64,000 nt of DNA from Rickettsia sp. MEAM1 (Bemisia tabaci) (GCF_002285905.1 NZ_CP016305.1:992001-1056000); one strand, 5' to 3'. Counted from the first letter of the stretch, positions 19,385 to 28,849 are shown. Notes: generated from the sequence alone by a model not told the origin. Made by a program: numbers and translations.

Positions 19385-20878
19385 ATGATTTTACAAGAGG
19401 TGGGAATGAAAAAATTATTAATTTTACCAAAAATTTTATTTATCGTTAATCTATTTTTATTAAATAATATAGTTTTAGCGTCGCCGGAAATAAGTAGTAC
19501 TATATTTGAAAAAGCTAAGAAAGCTATTGTGACGATTGATACTAGAATTGCTGTATCAGCTTATGAAGATACAAATAGCTGGACAGGAACCGGATTTATT
19601 AATGATAAGAAAAATGGTTATATAATTACTAACACTCACGTTATTGGGCTTAGTGCAATCGGTACTTATTTTGTTACCTTTTATAATGGTGAGCAAGCTG
19701 AGGCAAAATTAATATATTATGATATTTGGCAAGATTATGCCGTTCTAAAGGTAGTAAGTAACGATATACCTGACTCCGCAATGGAAATACCATTTTCTAG
19801 CGAGTCTCCAAAATTAAACCAGAAAGTTTTTGTAGTCGGTAACACCGAAGCACAAGGCTTTTCTTTCCATACTGGATATTTGTCTGATCTATATAATATT
19901 GATGGTATGATGCCGCAAGGTACTTATATAATTAATTTAAATATTACTGGTGGTGCTAGTGGCTCACCAGTGCTAAACAATAAAATTGAGGCTATAGGCG
20001 TATTATATGGTGGTGGTAAGACCCACTCTTTAGCATTGCACGGCGATTATGTAATCCGCACTTTAGAAAGCTTGAAAAATAATAAAGAGCCAACAAGGCA
20101 ACATATAGGAATAATAAGTGATCTATATTCTTTAAATAAAGCTGTTAGACATAATAATTTCCCTAAAGAGGAAATGGATAAATATATAAAGAAATTTCCC
20201 GATAGCAGAAATAGAGTTATAAGCGTTAAGACAGTTTTAGCAGGTTCACCTGCTGAAAAAGTTTTGAAAGCCGGTGATATTATTTGGGCTATTAATGATA
20301 AAGAGCTAGGCGGTAATTTAGCAATGCTCGATAGAGAAATGGATAATTCTAAAAACGCCGTTACGAAGCTTATTATATTCCGTGATGGGAAAAAGCTTGA
20401 GCAAACAGTAAATCTATATAACGTCAATAATAATAAAATCAGTAGAATGGTAAATTTTGGCGGTGCTATATTTTTTGAAGTAGATGATTATTTTAGTAAT
20501 AAATCAGGCATTCCGCTTAAATCCCTAGCTATAGCTTCTGTTCAGTCCGGTAGTAGTTTTAGCTCTATACCAACATTTTTTACTAAAGACTATAAAAATG
20601 TTTACAGACTACAAATTTTTGAGATGAAAGATTTAAAGCTAAATAATCTTGATGATTTAATAAAGCTTATGCCAAATATTACTAAAGATAAATTTATAAC
20701 TATAAGGTTTAAAAATTACCAACCATATTATGCTCATTTTGGTTACAATGAAATTATTTCGTCTCATGATGAAATGAGTGCGGATATAACTCTAGATTCC
20801 ATAGATACTAAGCCGTATATACTCAAATATAATAATGTTTCTCATCAATGGGATGCAGAAAATATAAAGCTTCAGTAA
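19385..20878 (+). CDS. DegP-like periplasmic trypsin-type serine protease
   Basis: About 490 residues. The ATG at 19406 (MKKLLILPK) has an AGAGGTGGGA ribosome site and is preferred to the ATG at 19385. A signal peptide (cleavage near VLASPE) is followed by a trypsin-like domain with catalytic His in ITNTHVIG, Asp in WQDYAVLKV and Ser in GGASGSPVLN, then a PDZ domain (about 265-325, VLAGSPAEKVLKAGDIIWAI) and a second, weaker C-terminal domain. An envelope quality-control role fits its place beside dnaK, but it is not a standard-length DegP/DegQ and the target is unknown. Confidence 0.85.
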   Translation: MILQEVGMKKLLILPKILFIVNLFLLNNIVLASPEISSTIFEKAKKAIVTIDTRIAVSAYEDTNSWTGTGFINDKKNGYIITNTHVIGLSAIGTYFVTFYNGEQAEAKLIYYDIWQDYAVLKVVSNDIPDSAMEIPFSSESPKLNQKVFVVGNTEAQGFSFHTGYLSDLYNIDGMMPQGTYIINLNITGGASGSPVLNNKIEAIGVLYGGGKTHSLALHGDYVIRTLESLKNNKEPTRQHIGIISDLYSLNKAVRHNNFPKEEMDKYIKKFPDSRNRVISVKTVLAGSPAEKVLKAGDIIWAINDKELGGNLAMLDREMDNSKNAVTKLIIFRDGKKLEQTVNLYNVNNNKISRMVNFGGAIFFEVDDYFSNKSGIPLKSLAIASVQSGSSFSSIPTFFTKDYKNVYRLQIFEMKDLKLNNLDDLIKLMPNITKDKFITIRFKNYQPYYAHFGYNEIISSHDEMSADITLDSIDTKPYILKYNNVSHQWDAENIKLQ

Positions 20879-21013
20879 CTAGTTTAGTTGTGATAAATTA
20901 ACAATCGTTAATCAATTAAATAATATCAAATTCAACTCTCTTTATTGTGTTATTTCTTCTAAATTTATAAACTTTAAATTACTAAGAATTTAATTTTTAT
21001 CAATTTAGGAGAA

Positions 21014-21397
21014 ATGATGACTAAATATATACCTAACTTAAACTTACCTCCCAATAGTAATGAGAATGATATCTATAACTCAATTACACCTAGAAAGGAA
21101 GCAGCAATTATAGAATCTTTAATTTTACAAGAAAAATTTCAGCCATTAGATTTACAATTTCTTAAAACAGCAAGTCTTCTTAAAAAAGAAAATTCTAAAA
21201 GTTCTAACATGCTAAAACACTACGTTACTAGTTATGATAAAGAAATCATTGAAAATATTTTTCGTCAAGCACATGATAATGGCGAAAAGGATTTAGTAGC
21301 AAAGATGTTGGAAATAGAACCTAAATTAGAAAGATTTTGCCAAAAACAAGAACTCGAATTAGTAGGAGATGACCAACCCCCGCAAGATCAAGTTTAA
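21014..21397 (+). CDS. Unknown protein, possible ankyrin-type helical module
   Basis: 127 residues with a GGAGAAATG start. The segment ENIFRQAHDNGEKDLVAKML (about 79-98) resembles SIFCQAVEQNKKELVKDILA and DVFYQAVMSNKKQLVKKILS of the neighbouring ankyrin gene, so it may be a degenerate one-module relative. It has no complete ankyrin repeat, signal peptide or membrane segment. Confidence 0.5.
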   Translation: MMTKYIPNLNLPPNSNENDIYNSITPRKEAAIIESLILQEKFQPLDLQFLKTASLLKKENSKSSNMLKHYVTSYDKEIIENIFRQAHDNGEKDLVAKMLEIEPKLERFCQKQELELVGDDQPPQDQV

Positions 21398-21965
21398 AAA
21401 AGCCTAAACCATTATAATTTATTATTTTAAGCTCTAATTATTATAATTTAGGAAAAAAAATGAAGAAACAACAAAAACAATTATCCGTACCTAGTTTAGA
21501 TTTAAGTGTTACAAAAAAAAGCAAATCAGAAGATTTACCACCTCCACCTAATTCTGAAGAAGATAGAATAACTACACCTACTTCAGCACCAATTCCCGCA
21601 GATTATAAAGAATTAAATTTAGAAGATTGTGAGAATTTAAATAAAAATGAATTAAAAAAATATTTTAAGTCTATCAATGAACATAATCAAAGTATTTTTT
21701 GTCAAGCAGTAGAACAAAATAAAAAAGAATTAGTAAAAGATATATTGGCAATAAATTCTGATTTAATAAATGTAAAAACTAAATTAGAAGGACATAATAT
21801 TCTGCATAAAGCTCTTATGGGTATAGTAGATGTTAAAATGGTAAAAATATTATTGAAAGAAGAACCTTGTTTAGTAGTAATGATAGACAATCAAGATTTA
21901 ACTCCTATTATGTTTGGTAAAATACATGGCTTTGGTAAAGAAGATCCAAACGAGCAAAATAGTAA

Positions 21966-22529
21966 AACTAAACAACCCTCAGCTATAAGCTGAGGGGTTA
22001 TAAAGTGGAATCGATTAGAAATCGATCATCATTCACAGGTTCACCTTCCTGTTCATCAATATAGTGCTGTATCATTTCATCAGTTATATTACCTGAACTG
22101 ACTGCCATATAGCCCCTAGCCCACAAATGATTGCCCCAAAATTGTTTTCGTAAATGAGTAAATTCTTGCAATAAAATTCTTGAGCTAATGCCTTTTAAAT
22201 ACTGTACTAACTTGCTAAGAGATATTTGCGGCTTATATGAGATAAACATATGTACGTGATCACATGATATTTTCCCTGAAATTATATGTACTTCATGTTC
22301 CATACAAATCTGCCTCAGTAAATCTCTAGTCCTTTCCGATACTTTGCCTATCAATATTCTCTTCCTATATTTTGGTATCCATATAAGATGCACTTTTAAA
22401 TCATACTGACTATGACTATTCTTTCTATAACTTCTCATATTTCTTGATATAAATTCATTGCTAAAGCAATTTCATTATATCTTCCCTTCGCCTAAAGGCG
22501 AGGGATTTTTGATCCCCGAAGGGGGACAT
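21966..22529 (-). mobile_element. IS200/IS605-type element, copy E (564 bp)
   Basis: Gly-31 subtype, opposite in orientation to the ankyrin gene it splits. Excision at these exact limits restores the ankyrin frame, giving direct evidence for the element's ends. Confidence 0.93.
21998..22438 (-). CDS. tnpA: IS200-type Y1 transposase TnpA (copy E)
   Basis: 146 residues, identical to copy D, motifs intact. Confidence 0.95.
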   Translation of the reverse strand: MRSYRKNSHSQYDLKVHLIWIPKYRKRILIGKVSERTRDLLRQICMEHEVHIISGKISCDHVHMFISYKPQISLSKLVQYLKGISSRILLQEFTHLRKQFWGNHLWARGYMAVSSGNITDEMIQHYIDEQEGEPVNDDRFLIDSTL

Positions 22530-23125
22530 TAAAAAAGTAATAGAATATTATGAGAAAAAAGTTGCTAGCGGTAAAGTACCTATTAGAAAATCAAAATTAG
22601 TGTCTATTAAAGATACTAAAGAAACTCCAGATAGTTTAAAGTTTTTGCAATATTTATATGCTAAAGGAAATGAAGAAAATTTAAAATTTTATATATCTGT
22701 CAATTTAAAACAAAATAAAGATGTTTTTTATCAAGCAGTGATGTCAAATAAAAAACAGTTAGTAAAAAAAATATTAAGCTATGCTCCTGAATATATAAAT
22801 TATACTAATTCGGAAGGTCATAATATATTGCATATGGCACTTAAAAATAAAGCAAAAGCAGATGCAGAAATGATAGAGATATTACTGCAAAATAAACCTA
22901 AGCTAATAACAGAGAAGAATAAGGAAAATTTGACTCCTCTTATGTTTGGAGAAAAATATGGCTTTAGTGAAGTACTATCAAAGAAAGAAATTGATAAAAT
23001 AAAAGTAATACTGAAAGACTATGAGAGAGATGCTATTAGGTATGATTCGTATTTGCCTGATTCGCCTAATGAAAAAATGGTAGATTTCGAGGACGAATTA
23101 TTAGGAAATGATTTAGGAGGGATTA

Positions 23126-23353
23126 ATGGGACAACCACATAATAATGATAAAGAAGTAACACCTGAAAATACGCTACAATTATTTAAAGATAAACTGTAT
23201 CTTTGTGAGAACTATATATGCTCTATGACCAAGAATAGTAGGGATAAATTAAAGTATAGTGAGAAATTAATATTAGATAAGGTATTAAATTTAGCAATTA
23301 AAAATGAAGAGTATGTAATACTTAATGAAATGATAAAACTAGTACTGTTTTAA
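23126..23353 (+). CDS. Small unknown protein downstream of the ankyrin gene
   Basis: 75 residues; the ATG lies inside the last codons of the ankyrin gene (17-bp overlap) behind GGAGGGATT, so it was translationally coupled. Sequence marks: EVTPENTLQLFKDKLYLCEN and a helical C-terminus KNEEYVILNEMIKLVLF. It resembles a helical ankyrin-like cap more than a known domain. Confidence 0.5.
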   Translation: MGQPHNNDKEVTPENTLQLFKDKLYLCENYICSMTKNSRDKLKYSEKLILDKVLNLAIKNEEYVILNEMIKLVLF

Positions 23354-23504
23354 AAAATTATATGTATGAAAAAGGGTTTATGGATGATAATAATTATTAT
23401 GTCCTGCCTATGGGAGCGGATAGCTGATACGTTGAAGTTCGGCTAAGGTAAATCGTCGTTGTTCGTATATCATTCCTGTGAGAACAGGAATGATATACGT
23501 AGAT

Positions 23505-24026
23505 TTATAATTCGGTGACTGGCATTTTGCCTAAATTTTTAACTTGATAAAATTTTGTTTCATATCCGTTATGAGATTCAGTTCGTATTAAATTTTCTGG
23601 CTGCTTCATTGCCTCTTTTACTAACTTTACTCTCTCCGAAATAAAATCTATATTAGTTGCTGTTTGTAGAGGGAAATCTTGTATTACCTCTACCTTTTTA
23701 CCTCGGCTAGCAGCAGTTATTTTAATTATTTCACTATTTGCTTCATATGCATAATTTTGAATTTCATCAAAATATATGAGCTTACCATCAGCGTCAAAGC
23801 CCATTAATTGTTGTGCTTTCAATAATTCTTGTTTTGCTGTTACTACTAACTTTGCTGTTTCTTTTGGTAATGATGGTAGCTCAAATTTATTTGTTGAATT
23901 TTTTGTTTCAAATAATTTTTCGTATTGAAATTTATAATTTACTAGCTTTATTTCATTATTTGGTTTAGTAAGATTTTTAATAGCCTTAAAAAGCTATTTT
24001 CCTGTTGTGTTAAAGGTTTTTACCAT
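23505..24026 (-). pseudogene. Unknown soluble protein with a nonsense codon near its start
   Basis: The 3' part (23505-23822) is open, and the same frame extends upstream through KLVVTAKQELLKAQQLMGFD and KLVNYKFQYEKLFE to an ATG at 24026 (MVKTFNTTGK), broken by a TAG at 23994-23996. The intact length would be about 173 residues. Charged and soluble; I do not recognise it. Confidence 0.5.
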
Positions 24027-24388
24027 ATTATATGATCTTAAGTGCATATGTTTCTCTAAATTTATTTCGAGTCGGCAGTATACAAATCTTGTTTAAGTAT
24101 GTCAACATAAATTAATAAGTCTCATATTAAATATTAATAAAAAGTAATTATCATAATTTCCTTTCACAAAAGCAAAATAAACTGATATTAATATAAAAAG
24201 ATGTTAGGGGATTTGTTATCCTGGAGCAGAGTTGCCCGTGAATTGGGAATCGTCATTGTGAGGAGAGGCAATGCCGAGGGCAGAGGCAATCTCAGGAATA
24301 TTATACTATTGCCACGCTCATTTCATTTGCTCGCAATGACACTTATAATCCAACCAGCATCTTATAATCAAAAAAAGTCTAAAAAATT
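24027..24388. repeat. Repeat-containing intergenic region before lptE
   Basis: 24200-24350 holds a TCGTCATTGTGAGGAGAGGCAATG ... ATTGCCACGCTC ... CTCGCAATGACA unit, a member of the TCATTGCGAG family also at 13.9, 45.2 and 55.6 kb. The rest (24027-24200) is AT-rich with no supported feature. Confidence 0.6.
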
Positions 24389-24880
24389 ATGCGTTATTTA
24401 TTTATTGTTTTCCTACTCGTATTTGTAAATGGTTGTAATTTAAAACCTGTTTATAATACAGAATATAGTAATAGTGAGGTAGTTAAAAATTTAGAATCTA
24501 TTGAGGTAGAGCCTATTAAAACAATAGAAGGGGCTGAATTTTATCACCGATTAACAAGTATCTTACCACAAAAAACAAAAGCAAAATATATTCTTAAGGC
24601 AGAATTAGCAGGAGCTACTACGCCTGCTACCATAGAAAAAAACTCGAATGTTTTAAGGGAGTATATTAATCAGTTAGTCAAATATCAATTAGTTGATATA
24701 GAAAGCCAAAAAATATTAATCAAAGAAAAATTTTATCAATCAACATCATATAATTCTATTTTTACCCCTTATGCTTCAAGTGTTGAGAGAGATGAAACAG
24801 GAATAGACCTTGCCTATGCGGCAGCTGAGGAAATTCGCAGCAGAATAATTTTATACTTTACTCGAAATAATAATTTATGA
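24389..24880 (+). CDS. lptE: LPS-assembly lipoprotein LptE
   Basis: 163 residues. The N-terminal lipobox FVNGC (Cys about 16) is followed by NLKPVYN, the typical start of mature LptE, which plugs the LptD barrel to export LPS to the outer leaflet. The gene order lptE-holA with a 4-bp overlap (ATGA) is conserved widely in proteobacteria and backs the call, since LptE sequence itself is poorly conserved. Confidence 0.85.
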   Translation: MRYLFIVFLLVFVNGCNLKPVYNTEYSNSEVVKNLESIEVEPIKTIEGAEFYHRLTSILPQKTKAKYILKAELAGATTPATIEKNSNVLREYINQLVKYQLVDIESQKILIKEKFYQSTSYNSIFTPYASSVERDETGIDLAYAAAEEIRSRIILYFTRNNNL

Positions 24881-25878
24881 AATTCTATTTTTCGCAAATT
24901 AATCGTTTATTTGAATTAATAGCCAGTGGTAAGGTTAAGGCTCTATTATTATATGGTCCTGATAAAGGTTATATAGATAAAATTTGCCGTCACTTAGTGA
25001 AAAAGTTTAACATGCTGCAAACTTCTATAGAATATAGTGATCTTAATATTTCTTCTTTAGAGATATTGCTTAATTCGTCTAACTTCTTTAATCAAAAAGA
25101 ATTAATTAGAATTAAAGGCGTAGGAAATTCGATCGATAAGAATTTAAAAGTAATTCTAAATGATAATTATATTAATTTTCCTGTATTTATTGGTGAAGAT
25201 ATTACCTCAAGCAGCAGCTTTAGAAAATTTTTTGAAACTGAAGAATCACTAGCTTCGCTTGCTTGTTATCATGATGATGAAGCAAAGATTGAGAAGATAG
25301 TTTTAGAAAAATTAGCTAAATGTAATAAAATTATAGATAGGGAAGCACTCATTTATTTAAAAAATTATTTAAAAGGGGATCATGAGTTAGTTTCCAACGA
25401 GATAAATAAGTTGATATATTTTGTGCATGATAAACAAGAAGTTAGCTTAAATGACATTAAAGAGGTGCTAAGTAGTGAGATCATAGCTAATGGTAGCGAT
25501 TTAGCAATGTACTTTTCACAAAAAAATTACGTCAGTTTTTTAAAAGAACTAGATATATTAAAAAAGCAAAATATAAATGAAGTGCTGATGATTAGAGCCT
25601 TAATAAGGCATTATCTAAATTTATATATAGTGTTGTCGAAAGTAAAAAATGGGGAGCGTGTTGATTCTGCAATAAAATCGCTATCACCGCCTATTTTTTA
25701 TCAGTATATTAATGATTTTACCAAAATAGCAAATAGCCTTAGTCTAGCTGAGTGCTTGAAGACTTTAAGAATATTGCAACAAGCGGAAGTGTATTATAAA
25801 TTAAATCCTGCAGGGTTTGATCTTTTACAAAAACTTTTAAATAATAATGAGTTAAGTAATGAAAGAATTGATTATTAG
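24877..25878 (+). CDS. holA: DNA polymerase III delta subunit
   Basis: 333 residues, normal HolA length. It opens the beta clamp within the clamp loader. Marks include the N-terminal KALLLYGPDKGYIDKICRHL (P-loop-like but non-canonical, as in delta), and LKNYLKGDHELVSNEINKLI with a helical C-terminal collar domain. Overlaps lptE by 4 bp and the next small ORF by 20 bp. Confidence 0.88.
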   Translation: MKFYFSQINRLFELIASGKVKALLLYGPDKGYIDKICRHLVKKFNMLQTSIEYSDLNISSLEILLNSSNFFNQKELIRIKGVGNSIDKNLKVILNDNYINFPVFIGEDITSSSSFRKFFETEESLASLACYHDDEAKIEKIVLEKLAKCNKIIDREALIYLKNYLKGDHELVSNEINKLIYFVHDKQEVSLNDIKEVLSSEIIANGSDLAMYFSQKNYVSFLKELDILKKQNINEVLMIRALIRHYLNLYIVLSKVKNGERVDSAIKSLSPPIFYQYINDFTKIANSLSLAECLKTLRILQQAEVYYKLNPAGFDLLQKLLNNNELSNERIDY

Positions 25879-26056
25879 AGATAAGTATGGTCAGTCTACG
25901 CCTATGTTTCATAAAGAGTATGAAAAATTTAGTCAATTTAAAGATAAGTATTGGGCAGTACAAGCAAAGAATGCAGCTAAAGAAGGTTTTTTATCAGAAA
26001 AAGAAAGTAAAAATTTTTTTAATAAAATATTAAAGATATATTATGTCAAGACCTGA
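25859..26056 (+). CDS. Small basic protein of unknown function
   Basis: 65 residues, MKELIIRDKYGQSTPMFHKE then YEKFSQFKDKYWAVQAKNAA. It overlaps holA by 20 bp and coq7 by 14 bp, so the three are tightly packed and probably cotranscribed. No domain recognised. Lys/Tyr-rich and soluble. Confidence 0.6.
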   Translation: MKELIIRDKYGQSTPMFHKEYEKFSQFKDKYWAVQAKNAAKEGFLSEKESKNFFNKILKIYYVKT

Positions 26057-26582
26057 TTTTTCTGATCCTGATAAACAAATTCAAGAGATAATTAGAGTTA
26101 ATCATGCTGGTGAGTATGGAGCAAAAAGGATTTATCAAGGACAGTTAAAATATACTAAATCTCAAAATGACTATGTATTAATTAAAGAGATGCTAGAACA
26201 AGAAGAAGTGCATCTAAATTATTTTGAGAAAAAATTATTAGAGAAGAAAGTAAGACCTACTGCCTTATTATCTTTTTGGCATCATTATGGATTTTTACTT
26301 GGAGCTATATCTTCCAAGATTGGTACAAAAACAGCAATGTTAGTTACGGAGAGTGTAGAAGAAGTAATAGAGAAGCATTATGCACAGCAAATAAATTATT
26401 TGGAAAATAAAAACATTGAACCAGAATTATTAGATAATATTGTAAAATTTCGGTTAGATGAGATTGAACATAAAGACACGGCTATAATAAATGATAGCGA
26501 GCAAGCAATATTTGCGAAAGCAATAAGTAGTGTAGTAAAAGCGATTTGTAGAATTGCTATTAAACTAAGCAAAAAGATTTAA
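26043..26582 (+). CDS. coq7: Demethoxyubiquinone hydroxylase Coq7
   Basis: 179 residues. A di-iron monooxygenase that adds the last ring hydroxyl in ubiquinone synthesis at the membrane. The metal ligands are visible: IIRVNHAGEYGAKRIYQGQ (Glu), LEQEEVHLNYFEK (ExxH), ESVEEVIEKHY (Glu) and RLDEIEHKDTA (ExxH). Length is close to bacterial and mitochondrial Coq7. It fits the aerobic respiratory set with coxC and the coq10/ratA-like protein. Confidence 0.95.
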   Translation: MSRPDFSDPDKQIQEIIRVNHAGEYGAKRIYQGQLKYTKSQNDYVLIKEMLEQEEVHLNYFEKKLLEKKVRPTALLSFWHHYGFLLGAISSKIGTKTAMLVTESVEEVIEKHYAQQINYLENKNIEPELLDNIVKFRLDEIEHKDTAIINDSEQAIFAKAISSVVKAICRIAIKLSKKI

Positions 26583-26873
26583 TCCTCACTGCTGTCATAT
26601 CCAAGAAGTTCTAAATATATATTTTCTATGTCTTGAGTAGGTTGTGAATTATAAAGTTCTGCTTGTTCAAAATATTTCTTACTTTCTTCAATATTCCCAA
26701 GTTTTTTATAGCAATACCCAATCTTAGAGAGCTTCTTTCATATCGCAGCAATAGTTATCGCTACCAAAAAATTTAATTATTTCAATTTCTTGTAGAGTTA
26801 AGCCTAAAATTACGTTAGCATCTTCATCAGTATATGACTCTAAATTGCTTAAATCGTGTTTTTTACTTTTCAT
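26579..26873 (-). pseudogene. TPR-protein remnant
   Basis: ATG at 26873 (MKSKKHDLSNLESYTDEDAN...) stops after about 50 codons at a TAA. Downstream in another frame lies IGYCYKKLGNIEESKKYFEQ, a tetratricopeptide repeat, then ELYNSQPTQDIENIYLELLG and a stop at 26579. Deletion plus frameshift has removed most of the gene. Its end overlaps the coq7 stop on the opposite strand. Confidence 0.6.
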
Positions 26874-27238
26874 GTATTAGGAATTAAGAAAAAATAGGGT
26901 GCCAGGGGTTAAGCTCCGTTGTTACAATATAACAACCTCCATTATACTTCATGATTTTACTCACTTAGTAATAACAGACCCCTGGCATAAACTTGACTTA
27001 TAAGTTTTTGACAGATTGGTCTTGCAACAATGGAGCTTAAACATCATTAGCGTTTCATATATTAGTTGAATAATATAAATAGTCAAGAGGTTTTAGTTGT
27101 TATATTGATAAAAAATGTAATTTTCAGTTAAGAAGTACTATTTTTTATATTTTTTGGCTGATATTTTGTGGTAAAATTTGATTTTAAATAAATAATAATT
27201 TATATTTACATATGTAATCAGAAATAAAAAAATAAAAT
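26874..27238. repeat. Complex palindromic element upstream of coxC
   Basis: Three nested or adjacent inverted pairs: GCCAGGGGT (26901-26909) with ACCCCTGGC (26978-26986); TTAAGCTCCGTTGTT (26909-26923) with AACAATGGAGCTTAA (27026-27040); and GTTGTTA...TAACAAC (26918-26936). The arms overlap, so alternative foldings are possible. The sequence differs from the other repeat families here. 27060-27238 is AT-rich and probably carries the coxC promoter. Confidence 0.65.
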
Positions 27239-28072
27239 ATGAATAATTCTCATCCTACTACTAAGTCACATTTATTTCATATAGTTGATCCAAGCCCTTG
27301 GCCTATTTTAACTTCATTTGCTTTACTTATTTTAGTTGCGGGTGGCGTTTCATTTATGCATAGCTATAAATTTAACCATTACATACTAGCTTTTGGAGTT
27401 ATTTCAGTAGCTTATTGCTTATATTCTTGGTGGAAAGATGTAATAAAAGAGGGAATAATAGATCATAGTCATACCGAGCCTGTTAGACATGGTCTAAGAA
27501 TTGGGATGGCTTTATTTATTTTAACTGAAATAATGTTTTTTGGAGTATTTTTTGCATCTTTCTTTAAATCAAGTTTATCACCTGTTGGTCTTTTAGATGG
27601 TGTATGGGTAATAAAACAAGGCGTATGGCCGCCACCTAACATTAAAGTTTTTGATCCATTTGATATTCCTTTTATTAATACTTTAATATTGCTTTTATCT
27701 GGTACTACTGTTACTTGGGCTCATTATGCTTTAGAAGAACGTAATCAAAAAGATTGTGTAACGGCTCTTGGTCTTACTATAATTCTTGGAATATTCTTCA
27801 CTTGTATGCAAGCATATGAATATTACCATGCTGGTTTTAAATTTACTGATGGTATATATCCGTCTAATTTTTATTTAGCAACTGGCTTTCATGGTGCACA
27901 TGTAATTATAGGTACTATATTTTTAATAGTATGCTATTTCAGGGCGAGAAGAGGTGACTTTGCTATTAAAAATAATGGGCATTTAGGATTTGAATTTGCA
28001 GCATGGTATTGGCATTTTGTTGATGTAGTATGGTTATTTTTATTTACTTTTGTATATATATTTGGTAGTTAG
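27239..28072 (+). CDS. coxC: Cytochrome c oxidase subunit III
   Basis: 277 residues with seven membrane segments, like mitochondrial COX3. Marks are the N-terminal HPTTKSHLFHIVDPSPWPIL, the helix segment LTEIMFFGVFFASFFKSSL (conserved Glu) and the C-terminal LATGFHGAHVIIGTIFL, then EFAAWYWHFVDVVWLFLF. It stabilises the aa3 oxidase of the inner membrane. It is not adjacent to coxAB here. Confidence 0.97.
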   Translation: MNNSHPTTKSHLFHIVDPSPWPILTSFALLILVAGGVSFMHSYKFNHYILAFGVISVAYCLYSWWKDVIKEGIIDHSHTEPVRHGLRIGMALFILTEIMFFGVFFASFFKSSLSPVGLLDGVWVIKQGVWPPPNIKVFDPFDIPFINTLILLLSGTTVTWAHYALEERNQKDCVTALGLTIILGIFFTCMQAYEYYHAGFKFTDGIYPSNFYLATGFHGAHVIIGTIFLIVCYFRARRGDFAIKNNGHLGFEFAAWYWHFVDVVWLFLFTFVYIFGS

Positions 28073-28237
28073 TCATAGACTATAGACCATAATATGTGAT
28101 TATAATGTTACTTAAAACAAGTATTTTTGCAATATTTTGGTATATTAATCTAAATTACATATATTTATAGGTTGATTTATATGTAAATAGAATATACATT
28201 AATCTTTAAATAACTAATCATAATTGAGGTAAAAAAT

Positions 28238-28603
28238 ATGAATTTGCGTAAATTAAATGAAGAATTAATTGATTATAACATGTCGCTACGTCTATTATTT
28301 ATGGTACTTGGTTTAGCTATTATAACAATGTCCATGGATAGCTTAGCTACTAGTGTTGGCGATCCAGTAGGTGCGGCGTTATGTAATGTGATTCTAATAT
28401 TTAGAGGTAATACAGCAAGAGGTATAGCTGTTGTTGGTATAATCGTGCTAGGTATTCAAACACTTAGAGGAAAATTGCAATGGGAAGTGGCTTTAGTTAT
28501 AGTTGCTGCGATCATAATATTATTCAAAGCTCCAGACATAGTATCTATGGTGTCAGGTAGCACTGGTAATGCTAGTTGTGGTACCACCAGCGTTACTTCG
28601 TAA
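28238..28603 (+). CDS. virB2: VirB2/TrbC-family type IV secretion pilin
   Basis: 121 residues. After a 34-residue N-terminus, two long hydrophobic helices (about 47-66 and 83-104) surround IFRGNTARGIAVVGIIVLGI and LRGKLQWEVALVIVAAIIIL, the TrbC/VirB2 plan. It has three Cys-rich/Ser-rich tail residues (ASCGTTSVTS). It would be a surface or pilus subunit of the rickettsial P-type T4SS. It stands alone, with its own strong terminator, apart from other vir genes. Confidence 0.82.
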   Translation: MNLRKLNEELIDYNMSLRLLFMVLGLAIITMSMDSLATSVGDPVGAALCNVILIFRGNTARGIAVVGIIVLGIQTLRGKLQWEVALVIVAAIIILFKAPDIVSMVSGSTGNASCGTTSVTS

Positions 28604-28622
28604 TTGTTAACATTTAAGTTCT

Positions 28623-28670
28623 AAAGATAAAGTACTCATAAGATTTGCTCTTATGGGTACTTTATCTTTT
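28623..28670 (+). terminator. virB2 terminator
   Basis: A near-perfect 20-bp stem, AAAGATAAAGTACTCATAAG paired with CTTATGGGTACTTTATCTTT, followed by T's, 20 bp after the virB2 stop. One of the strongest terminators in the window. Confidence 0.85.
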
Positions 28671-28849
28671 TTTAAGATTTAAAAGCTCAAACATTATAAA
28701 TTCTAGTTTCTATTAAAATAATAAAAACCCTTATCAAAAACACACAAAACCTAGCAAAAATATATAAGTTTACAAAATTTTAGAAATTGAATTCTTGAAA
28801 TCCTTTAAACCTATATGTATATTTAGGTATTAACTGAATTTAAGTTCTT

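Larger units (their letters stand above)
21460..23142 (+). pseudogene. Ankyrin-repeat protein split by IS200 copy E
   Basis: The gene starts at ATG 21460 and runs to 21965, is interrupted by 564 bp of IS200, and resumes at 22530-23142. Excising 21966-22529 gives one continuous 372-codon frame (junction S-N-K-K-V-I). The protein has a Pro-rich N-terminus and two similar modules: SIFCQAVEQNKKELVKDILA ... GHNILHKAL ... LTPIMFGKIHGFG, and DVFYQAVMSNKKQLVKKILS ... GHNILHMAL ... LTPLMFGEKYGFS. The IS sits in the linker between them, so two shorter proteins could in principle still be made. Ankyrin proteins in Rickettsia are often host-interaction candidates. Confidence 0.85.

Noticed and set aside
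24201-24428. 75-codon ORF before lptE
   Set aside because: Most of it is translated TCATTGCGAG-type repeat DNA and it runs into lptE in another frame.
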